In this document: positions 1-7,356 of the stretch, piece by piece
Layout of the letters: each line of letters opens with the position of its first letter
How positions within the stretch are numbered: position 1 is the first letter of the stretch
Source of the DNA: Dongia_B sp035539075
Lineage (GTDB): Bacteria; Pseudomonadota; Alphaproteobacteria; Dongiales; Dongiaceae
NCBI GenBank assembly: GCA_035539075.1
Contig: DATLJB010000099.1
Coordinates: 27,852-91,851, forward strand
Length of the DNA stretch: 64,000 nucleotides
Direction: 5' to 3'
Program-made: the position numbers and the translations under genes
Notes under the pieces: model-generated
Told to the model about the DNA's origin: nothing
Seen by the model: only the letters and a program-made list of their open reading frames with translations
Database searches by the model: none

Positions 1-679
1 TGCAGGCATGGGCGAGGAGATCGGCGGGGCTGCGCGGCTTGCCGTGGCGCTTGAAATAGTCCGGTGCGCCGACCACGGTGAAACGCACCGGCGGCGAGCA
101 GGGAATGGCGATCATGTCCTGCGGCACCGCCGCGGCGATGCGGATGCCGGCATCGAAGCCCTCGGCGACGATATCGATCATCCGCCCCTCGGCGACAAGT
201 TCCAGCTGCATCTCCGGATAGCGGCGCAGATATTCCAGCATGACGGGGGCGAGAAGGCGGCGTGCGGCCCCCTCCGAACTGTTGATGCGCAGCGTGCCGG
301 CGGGCCGGGCGCGGAAATCGTTCACCGTCTCCATCGCCGCATCGACCGCGGCCAGCGCCGGCCGCAGCCGCTCGAGGAAGCGCGCGCCGGCCTCGGTCAG
401 GGCGACGCTGCGGGTGGTGCGATGGAAGAGACGCAGGCCCAGGCGCTGCTCCAGGGCGGCGACGGCATGGCTCAGCGCCGAGGGCGACATGCCAAGCTCG
501 GCGGCGGCACGGCGGAAGTTGCGCTGCGCGGCGACCGCCATCACCGCATCGAGCTCAACCAGGCTCGGCCGCAATGCCGCATATGGCTTTGCCATGGCGG
601 TCTTGGTTGCGGGGACCCGTGGCCCAGTTGGTTTCGCGGTCGGTTTCTGGGCAGGGCGCGGCGCGTGTCGTTTCGTCAT
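1..679 (-). CDS. LysR-family transcriptional regulator (3' end beyond window)
   Basis: Reading leftward, the frame encodes an N-terminal LysR winged helix-turn-helix (AAAELGMSPSALSHAVAALE) followed by the start of a substrate-binding domain (GTLRINSSEGAARRLLAPVM, then VVGAPDYFKRHGKP). About 226 codons are visible and the C-terminal part is cut by the window edge. The ATG at 679 is preceded by AGGAAG nine bases upstream, which favours it over an internal ATG at 595. The first 28 residues are basic and proline-rich. The sequence pattern is of the CrgA/DsdC-like LysR group that controls adjacent oxidoreductases, but the target cannot be named. The long open frames on the plus strand here are shadows. 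Confidence 0.85.
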   Translation of the reverse strand, partial: MTKRHAPRPAQKPTAKPTGPRVPATKTAMAKPYAALRPSLVELDAVMAVAAQRNFRRAAAELGMSPSALSHAVAALEQRLGLRLFHRTTRSVALTEAGARFLERLRPALAAVDAAMETVNDFRARPAGTLRINSSEGAARRLLAPVMLEYLRRYPEMQLELVAEGRMIDIVAEGFDAGIRIAAAVPQDMIAIPCSPPVRFTVVGAPDYFKRHGKPRSPADLLAHAC

Positions 680-837
680 CTCGGCAGTCTTCCTGGTGTG
701 GATAGCATCCCGCCGCGCGGGAACCGTTTGCCATTGTACGAAATCCTGCATCAGGCCGTACGAAAATATGCGGATTATCGCATCAATCGGCGATGGCTAG
801 ATAGAAGCCGAGCCACAGCCGTGATCGCCCCTCGGCC

Positions 838-1692
838 TGTCATCCCGGGCCTGTCATCCCAGGGCTTGTCACCCTGGGCTTCGCACCTTCGGGATTGTCA
901 CCCTCGGGCTTGACCCGAGGGTCCATGGCGGCAGCAGCGTGGGGCGGTTGGCGTGGATGCCCGGATCAAGTCCGGGCATGACAGTAAAGATGAGGACAGT
1001 AAAGATGAGGACGGTAAAATTGAGGCAGGAAAATTGAGGCAGGAAATTTGAGGACAGCGGTTGATCGGCATCGCGGGCAGCTCTTCTCCCCGCTGTCTAT
1101 CGTCCGACCGGCCCGTCGCCCATAGCCGTTTTCACCCCCGGACCTGTCATCCCCCGGCTTGTCATCCCCCGGCTTGTCATCCACGGGCTTATCCCCCGGG
1201 CTTGTCACACCCGATTGTCACCCTCGGGCTTGACCCGAGGGTCCGTGGCGGCAGCAGCGTGGGGCGGTTGACGTGGATGCCCGGATCAAGTCCGGGCATG
1301 ACAGTAAAGATGAGGACGGTAAAATTGAGGCAGGAAAATTGAGGCAGGAAAATTGAGGACAGCGGGTGATCGGCATCGCGGGCAGTTCTTCTCCCCGCTG
1401 TCTATCGTCCGACCGGCCCGTCGCCCGTGGCCCATAGCCGTTTTCACTCCCGGACCTGTCATCCCCCGGACCTGTCATCCCCCGGCTTGTCGTCCTCCGG
1501 CTTGTCATCCACGGGCTTATCACCCCGGACCTGTCATCCCCCGGGCTTGTCATCCCGCGGCTTGTCATCCACGGGCTTATCCCCCCGGGCTTGTCACCTC
1601 CGATTGTCACCCTCGGGCTTGACCCGAGGGTCCATGGCAGTAGCAGCGTGGGGCGGTTGACGTGGATGCCCGGATCAAGTCCGGGCATGACG
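838..1692. repeat. three composite palindromic repeat modules with short tandem repeats between them
   Basis: Three modules of about 90 bp lie at 894-983, 1214-1303 and 1603-1691. Each holds the palindrome CCCTCGGGCTTGACCCGAGGG, a spacer containing GCAGCGTGGGGCGGTTG, and the palindrome GCCCGGATCAAGTCCGGGC. Between modules are a duplicated block (GGCATCGCGGGCAG...CCCGCTGTCTATCG) and runs of degenerate 10-20 bp units of the form CTTGTCATCC(A/C)CGGG, as well as GAGGCAGGAAAATT repeats. Open frames through this area are made only of these repeats and are not genes. The palindromes could form stable hairpins at the RNA level. Confidence 0.9.
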
Positions 1693-1769
1693 CGAGAGTT
1701 CGAGACGCATATCGGCGCGGGCAAAGTCGGCAGTGACGGCTGCGCGCAATTCCATCAGGAAGGATCACC

Positions 1770-2634
1770 ATGACACGGACGGTTCTCATCACCGGTTGCT
1801 CTTCGGGCATCGGCGCCGCGACGGCGCGGCTGTTTGCGGCGAAGGGTTGGAACGTCGTTGCGACGGCGCGGCGGAGGGCGGCGCTGGAGCCGCTGGCGCA
1901 TCTGCCCCAGGTACTGACACTGTCGCTCGATGTGCAGGATGAGGCCGGTATCGCCACCGCCATCGCCGCCGGCATCGAACGCTTTGGAAAAATCGATCTC
2001 CTCGTCAACAATGCGGGCTTCAGCCTGTTCGGCCTGTTCGAGGGCACCTCGCCGGCGAAGATCCGCGAGCAGTTCGACGTCAACCTCTTCGGCGTCATGG
2101 CGGTGACGCGGGCGATCCTGCCGCATTTCCGGCGCAACAAGGCCGGCCTCATCATCAATGTCGGTTCCGGCGCCGGCATCTTCACCCTGCCGCTGATGTC
2201 GATGTATTGCGCCAGCAAATTCGCCTTGGAGGGCTTCACCGAGGCGCTGGCCTATGAGCTTGCCTCGCAGAATATCGGCATCAAGCTGATCGAGCCGCAT
2301 GGCGGCGTCAGCAGCACGGCCTTCGGCGCGCGGGTGACGGAGGAGGTGAAGGCGCAGGCGGCCGATTCCGGCATCGACGCCGCGGCGCTCGGTCTTTGCC
2401 GACTACGATCGCTTCGTCGCCGCCACCCATGCCGCCTTCGACGAGATGCGTGCCCAGCGCATGATGAGTGCCGCCGACGTGGCCGCGGCGATCCTGGCGG
2501 CGGCGAGCGACGGCACCAATCGCCTGCGCTATCCGGTCGGCGACGATGCGCGCGGCTTCGTCAAGGCGCGGCGCGAGAGGACCGACCAGGACTATGTCGA
2601 CTTCATGCGGGCGCGATTCCTGCCGAAGGGATGA
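1770..2634 (+). pseudogene. short-chain dehydrogenase/reductase, broken by one frameshift
   Basis: The first part is a normal classical SDR. It has the cofactor motif TGCSSGIG at residues 8-15, NNAG, and the catalytic YCASK. The start is the ATG at 1770, with AGGAAGG just upstream. Near base 2391 the frame is lost: the continuation VFADYDRFVAATHAAFDEMR, ending FMRARFLPKG at 2634, lies in the next frame. The shift fits one extra base within the ctcggtc at 2388-2394. Joined, the protein would be about 287 residues, normal for the family. Both halves keep good coding character, so this is either a recent mutation or a base-call error. Unrepaired, the protein would end at 2678 with an unrelated tail. 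The substrate is unknown. Confidence 0.8.
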
Positions 2635-2699
2635 AGCCTGTCCAATCTCCGGATTCTTTCGAAGGCCTATCGTCCTAGTTCAAGGCTGAATCCCTCCCG

Positions 2700-2752
2700 A
2701 GGAGAATCCCGTCGGGAGAGAATCCTGTCCGGGGGGAGAATCCTGTCGGGGG
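2700..2752. repeat. degenerate short tandem repeat, GGAGAATCC(C/T)GTC unit
   Basis: About three imperfect copies of GGAGAATCCTGTC(C)GGGG lie between the SDR and methyltransferase genes. They contain no open frame of interest. The same style of short imperfect tandem repeat occurs elsewhere in the window. Confidence 0.7.
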
Positions 2753-2869
2753 CTGCAGCCTTGCTTGCATTTGCCGCGCTTGGCGGCGGCGGGGTGCAAG
2801 CCTAGACTGTGACGATGACCGTGGATATTGCCGGACCGGTATTCTCCGGCAGACAGGCTTGCGCAAGCG

Positions 2870-3580
2870 ATGACGAAGAAGACGGGCGAGGAAGCCGCAA
2901 AGACAGGCGCGACACTTGAGCCGGCGCCCGGAGCATCGGCGGAGCGCGCCGCGCATTGGCAGCGCGTGTATCAAGACAAGAGCGAGACGCAGGTGAGCTG
3001 GTTCGAGGAGAGCCCGGCGCTGTCGCTGCAGCTCATCGCCGCGGCCGGCTTCGGACCGGTCAAGGCTGACACCGATGCCGTCGATATCGGCGGCGGCGGT
3101 GCGCGCCTGGTGGATGCGCTGCTGCGCGACGGATATCGCAGCGTGACGGTGCTGGATATCTCGGCTGCGGCCCTCGCGGTGGCGCAGCGGCGCCTGCAGG
3201 CGGATGCGGATCTCCGGCAGCTTGCCGATCGCGTCACCTGGGTGAGCGCCGATGTGACCCGCTGGCGCCCGGAGCGGCAATACGATCTGTGGCACGACCG
3301 CGCCGCTTTGCATTTCCTCACCGATCCCGCCGATCAGGCCGCCTATCGCGCAACGCTCCTTGCCGCCTTGCGGCCGGGCGGCGTCGCGATCATCGGCACT
3401 TTCGCGCCGGACGGGCCGGAGCGCTGCAGCAATCTGCCGGTCCAGCGGTATGATGCGGCAAGCTTGGCCCGGCTACTCGGTGCGGATTTTACCCTGCTGA
3501 CGAGTTGCCGGCACGACCACGCGACGCCCCGGGGCAGCGTGCAGCATTTCCAGTTCAGCAGTTTTCGCCGGCGTCGCTGA
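2870..3580 (+). CDS. class I SAM-dependent methyltransferase
   Basis: The protein has 236 residues starting MTKKTGEE. The motif I glycine loop is AVDIGGGGARLVDALL, followed by the acidic end of strand 2 (TVLDIS), then VTWVSADVTRW and DLWHDRAALHFLTDP. This arrangement resembles small stand-alone methyltransferases of the Methyltransf_11/25 type. Near the N-terminus AHWQRVYQDKSETQVSWFEE is the pattern of a widespread subgroup in which WF(E/Q) sits just before the SAM domain. An in-frame TTG at 2828 would add 14 residues, but the ATG at 2870 is preferred. The gene stands alone on its strand. The methyl acceptor is unknown. Confidence 0.8.
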   Translation: MTKKTGEEAAKTGATLEPAPGASAERAAHWQRVYQDKSETQVSWFEESPALSLQLIAAAGFGPVKADTDAVDIGGGGARLVDALLRDGYRSVTVLDISAAALAVAQRRLQADADLRQLADRVTWVSADVTRWRPERQYDLWHDRAALHFLTDPADQAAYRATLLAALRPGGVAIIGTFAPDGPERCSNLPVQRYDAASLARLLGADFTLLTSCRHDHATPRGSVQHFQFSSFRRRR

Positions 3581-3731
3581 GGCCTTTGATACCGGTTCCG
3601 TGCCGGAGGCAAAGAAGCTTGCGCGTGGCCGTCTGCATCCGTCATTTCATCGCGCGTCTTTCCTGGGAATAACCTGCGCGGACACCGCGTCTGTGCTGAT
3701 ACGGGGTGTCGCCGATCAGGAGAACCAACCC

Positions 3732-4106
3732 ATGACGATGGCTGCAACGACGGATGCGCATGGCCGCTTCGAGGCGGAAGACGTTGCGCATGAGACCGAC
3801 CGGTTTCACGACGCAGACGCCCACGGAGATGCGGACAAAGACGATGACGGGCAAACGCGCGACCGGCGCGCAGAAACCGAGGCGGAGGCCGCTGCCGCGC
3901 GCCTGGAGATGCGGCGGCAGGTGATGTTGCAGGCAGCGCCGTCGGACGATCCCTGGCTGCGCGATCGCCTGGCCGCCTTGAGCCTGACGCGCCTCTATGA
4001 TCCTTTGCCCTCGCGGCTGCGGATACATCTCGACAAGATGCAGCGCCTGCTGCAGGAAGGCAGCGCGCTGCCGGATAATCTGCGGCACCGGAGCCGCTAT
4101 GAGTGA
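3732..4106 (+). CDS. small hypothetical protein, acidic/charged N-terminal half
   Basis: The frame encodes 124 residues. The ATG at 3732 follows AGGAGAACCAACCC, a strong ribosome-binding site, so the longer GTG-initiated frame from 3600 is not preferred. Residues 1-65 are rich in Asp, Glu, His and Arg and are probably disordered. The C-terminal half (PWLRDRLAALSLTRLYDPLPSRLR...LDKMQRLLQEG) is predicted helical. There is no signal peptide or membrane segment. No family was recognised. Its ribosome-binding site and position in a short plus-strand run support it being real. Confidence 0.6.
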   Translation: MTMAATTDAHGRFEAEDVAHETDRFHDADAHGDADKDDDGQTRDRRAETEAEAAAARLEMRRQVMLQAAPSDDPWLRDRLAALSLTRLYDPLPSRLRIHLDKMQRLLQEGSALPDNLRHRSRYE

Positions 4107-4107
4107 G

Positions 4108-4167
4108 GCCGGTCGGATAATGCTGGCCGGATAATGCCGGCCGGATAATGCTGGTCGGATAATGCCG
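4108..4167. repeat. short tandem repeat, GCCGGATAATGCTG unit
   Basis: Four imperfect copies of a 14-15 bp unit (gg(c/t)cggataatgc(t/c)gg) lie directly after the stop at 4106 and before the convergent HAD gene. No function is evident. They sit where a bidirectional terminator would be expected but do not look like one. Confidence 0.75.
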
Positions 4168-4218
4168 CGTCGATGACGGCAGCCTGACGGTGCCGGCATG
4201 GCCCGCGGCGACCGCAGG

Positions 4219-4878
4219 CTAGTCTCGTGGCGGAAGATCCAGCAGACGCGCGAGATCGGCGAAATCCGTCGCCACCGCCTTGGCGCCGGCTTGCATCAAG
4301 CGCGCCGGCGGCTGATGACCCCAAGCGACACCGAGCGGCGTCACGCCGGCGGCGACCGCCATCTGCATGTCGAAGGGTGAATCGCCGATCATCACGCTAT
4401 CTTGCGGCCTTGCGCCGGCGATCTCCATGGCGCGATGAAGCATGGTCGGGTCCGGCTTCGAGGGATTCTCGTCGCTGGTATGCGAGCTGTGGAAGACATC
4501 CCGCCAGCCATGCTGCTCGATGATGAGATCGGTGCCGCGCCGTCCCTTGCCGGTGGCAAGCGCCAGGCGCAGATCCGGCCGCGCGGCGAGGTCGGCCACC
4601 AGCTCGGCGGCGCCCGGAAACAGCGTCTCTGCATGTTGGCCGCTGGCGCGGAAGGCCCAGACCGCCTCCTGATAGGCGGCGATCAGGCTGTCGACCGGCC
4701 CGTGCTCGCCGGCCAGGGCGACGAAGGTCTCGCGCTGCGACAGGCCGACCAGGGCCATGATGGCGGCTTCATCCGGCGCGCTGAGCCCGTGCTTGCCGAA
4801 GGCCTGGGCGTGGCCCGCCAAGATCATCGCCCGGCTGTCGAGCAGCGTGCCGTCGATGTCGAAGATGATGAGGCGCAT
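4219..4878 (-). CDS. HAD-superfamily hydrolase, phosphoglycolate-phosphatase type
   Basis: The protein has 219 residues starting MRLIIFDIDGTLLDS. All HAD motifs are present: the DIDGT nucleophile near the N-terminus, a motif II threonine in LALATGKGRRG, the motif III lysine in SKPDP, and motif IV GDSPFDM. The helical cap between motifs I and II (AFGKHGLSAPDEAAIMALVGL) is the C1 type of Gph/PGMB-like phosphatases. The start was set where homology begins; the open frame extends 44 codons further upstream without recognisable sequence. It is likely a cytosolic phosphatase of a small phosphate ester. The exact substrate cannot be assigned. Confidence 0.85.
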   Translation of the reverse strand: MRLIIFDIDGTLLDSRAMILAGHAQAFGKHGLSAPDEAAIMALVGLSQRETFVALAGEHGPVDSLIAAYQEAVWAFRASGQHAETLFPGAAELVADLAARPDLRLALATGKGRRGTDLIIEQHGWRDVFHSSHTSDENPSKPDPTMLHRAMEIAGARPQDSVMIGDSPFDMQMAVAAGVTPLGVAWGHQPPARLMQAGAKAVATDFADLARLLDLPPRD

Positions 4879-4972
4879 GATGGTCGGGCCGGATCTGATC
4901 GGGTCGGTTGCGGTGTGCCTGTCATAAAGATGACAAGCGAGCTTGGCAACCGCGATAGGTTTCGGCCCGCCA

Positions 4973-5656
4973 TCACATCTTGTCGTCGCCGATGGTGCTG
5001 ATGCCGGCATGGGCCATGACCGTGGGACGGCCGGTGACCGCCGGCGGAGCGGGAGGAAGGGGCGCGTTAGGGTCGGCGAGGCGCAGCATCGTCACCGTAT
5101 CGACGATCTCGGCATACTCGCCCTGCAGATTGGCGAGCGACATGGCATGCACCTCGGCGGCAGAGCGCCTGGTGCCGGCATAATCGACCTTATCGAAGCA
5201 GAAGCAGGCATCGGCGACGACGCGAGTCTTGAAGCCGAGATTGCCGGCGCTGCGGGCGGTCGCCTCCACCGAGTTGTTGGTGCTGACGCCGGTAATGACG
5301 AGATCGGTGACGCTGCGCTGATGCAGCCAGCGTTCGAGGCCGCTCTGGACGAAAGCGTCGGGCACGTTCTTTTCCACCACATGCTCGTCGTCCAGCGGCG
5401 CCAAGGCCGGCTGGAAATCAACGCTGCTCTGTCCCGGCCAGAAAAGCGAGCCGGGGCTGCGCGAGATATGGCGGATATGGACGATGATGCCCTTGGCCGC
5501 GCGCCAGGCCGCCAGCAGGCGGGCGATATTGGCCTCCGCCTCCGGATTATTGCGCCGTCCGGCCTCGGCCCGCGCCATGCCCTGCTGCATGTCGATGATG
5601 AGAAGCGTCGGCAGCGACGCTGCCGCAGGCACTTTTGTCGGGAGAGGCTGATTCAT
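4973..5656 (-). CDS. isochorismatase-fold hydrolase with Ser in place of the catalytic Cys
   Basis: The protein has 227 residues. The Asp and Lys of the family's triad are present (LIIDMQQ, D22; VEKNVPDAF, K96). The third motif reads GVSTNNSVEATAR, with serine at residue 129 where nicotinamidase/isochorismatase enzymes carry the nucleophilic cysteine. The surrounding signature is intact, so this is not a truncation. The C-terminus adds a proline-rich tail (LPPAPPAVTGRPT). Either it belongs to a lineage of the fold without cysteine chemistry, or it binds rather than hydrolyses its ligand. It lies just upstream of the HAD gene on the same strand, 94 bp away. Confidence 0.8.
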   Translation of the reverse strand: MNQPLPTKVPAAASLPTLLIIDMQQGMARAEAGRRNNPEAEANIARLLAAWRAAKGIIVHIRHISRSPGSLFWPGQSSVDFQPALAPLDDEHVVEKNVPDAFVQSGLERWLHQRSVTDLVITGVSTNNSVEATARSAGNLGFKTRVVADACFCFDKVDYAGTRRSAAEVHAMSLANLQGEYAEIVDTVTMLRLADPNAPLPPAPPAVTGRPTVMAHAGISTIGDDKM

Positions 5657-5808
5657 CCGCGGATCATAGCGGCCTATGCACCCGCACTGTCAAGGCCGGG
5701 GCAGGGTGACCTGCATCAACAAGCCGGCATCGTTCGACAAGGAAAGAAGAAAAGGACGGATGATCGCGGCGGGTGCCGGGCGATGCGGTCACGAACCCCA
5801 AGCTCTCC

Positions 5809-7270
5809 TGTCATGCCCGGACTTGATCCGGGCATCCATGGCGACGGCGACGCGCTGCCGCCGCTGTGGACCCTCGGGTCAAGCCCGAGGGTGACAACTA
5901 AGTGGGCGAGAAATGGGCTAGTTACAGCGCGGTGATGGCGGTGCAGGAGGGCGATCGGCCATGAGAGGGATCGGCGGCGCGGGCAATGGCGCGGGCATCA
6001 GCCTTCGGATGGTCTCACTTGCTGTCATGCCCGGACTTGATCCGGGCATCCATGCCGACGGCGACGCGCTGCCTCCGCGATGGACCCTCGGGTCGAGCCC
6101 GAGGGTGACAACTGAGTTGGCGGCAAATGGGGTGTGTCAGCGCGTGGTTTACAGCGCGTGGTGATGGCGGTGCAGGAGGGCGATCGGCCATGAGAGGGAT
6201 CGGCGGCGTGGGCAAGGGCGCGGGCATCGACTTCGGTTGACCTCGCTTTCCTGTCATGCCCGGACTTGATCCGGGCATCCATGGCGACGGCGACGCGCTG
6301 CCTCCACGATGGACCCTCGGGTCGAGCCCGAGGGTGACAACTGAGTTGGCGGCAAATGGGGTGTGTCAGCGCGTGGTTTACAGCGCGTGGTGATGGCGGT
6401 GCAGGAGGGAGATCGGCCATGGGAGGTATCGGCGGCGTGGGCAAGGGCGCGGGCATCGACTTCTGTTGACCTCGCTCTCCTGTCATGCCCGGACTTGATC
6501 CGGGCATCCATGGCGACGGCGACGCGCTGCCTCCACGATGGACCCTCGGGTCAAGCCCGAGGGTGACAACTGAGTTGGCGGCAAATGGGGTGTGTCAGCG
6601 CGTGGTTTACAGCGCGTGGTGATGGCGGTGCAGGAGGGAGGTCGGCCAGGGGAGGACCGGTGGCGCGGGCAATGGCGCGGGCATCAGCGTTCGGATGGTC
6701 TCACTTCCTGTCATGCCCGGACTTGATCCGGGCATCCATGCCGACGGCGACGCGCTGCCTCCACGATGGACCCTCGGGTCGAGCCCGAGGGTGACAACTG
6801 AGTGGGCGGCAAATGGGGCGTGTCAGCGCGTGGTTTACAGCGCGTGGTAATGGCGGTGCAGGAGGGCGATCGGCCGCGGGAGGTGTCGGTGAGGTGGGCA
6901 ATGGCGTGGGCATCGACTTCGATTGACCTCGCTTTCCTGTCATGCCCGGACTTGATCCGGGCATCCATGCCGACGGCGACGCGCTGCCTCCACGATGGAC
7001 CCTCGGGTCGAGCCCGAGGGTGACAACTGAGTGGGCGAGAAATGGGCTAGTTGCAGAGCGTGGTTTACAGCGCGCGGTGATGGCGGTGCAGGAGGGAGAT
7101 CGGCCAGGGGAGGATCGGTGGCGTGGGCAAGGGCGCGGGCATCGACTTCGGTTGACCTCGCTCTCCTGTCATGCCCGGACTTGATCCGGGCATCCATGGC
7201 GAGGACGACGCGCTACCCTTGTGCGCTGCCTCTGCCATGGACCCTCGGGTCGAGCCCGAGGGGGACATAC
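5809..7270. repeat. array B: seven tandem units of about 229 bp
   Basis: Each unit starts TGTCATGCCCGGACTTGATC with palindrome GCCCGGACTTGATCCGGGC, then a roughly 40-bp spacer (GACGGCGACGCGCTGCC), then GGACCCTCGGGTC(A/G)AGCCCGAGGGTGACA. A long spacer with GCGCGTGGTGATGGCGGTGCAGGAGG follows. Units begin at 5809, 6023, 6252, 6481, 6709, 6938 and 7167; all spacings after the first (214) are 228-229. The last unit is altered in the middle. Spacers are nearly identical between units, so this is local tandem duplication and not independent insertions. Open frames across the array are repeat-derived. Confidence 0.95.
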
Positions 7271-7356
7271 GGGGAGGAACAGCGGGGAGGAACAATGGTG
7301 ACACCTGAGCGAGAGGCTGGATGGGGAGCGGCTGCGTCCTGGTTGCCCGCACCCGC

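Noticed and set aside
1218..1724. Open frames across repeat region A on both strands
   Set aside because: Their translations are only repeats of the palindromic modules (MPGLDPGIH... and SCPDLIRAS...), also produced by every other array.
5809..7270. Possible CRISPR array
   Set aside because: Units are 229 bp, repeats contain two long palindromes, and the spacers are nearly identical to one another, unlike CRISPR spacers. No cas gene is present.
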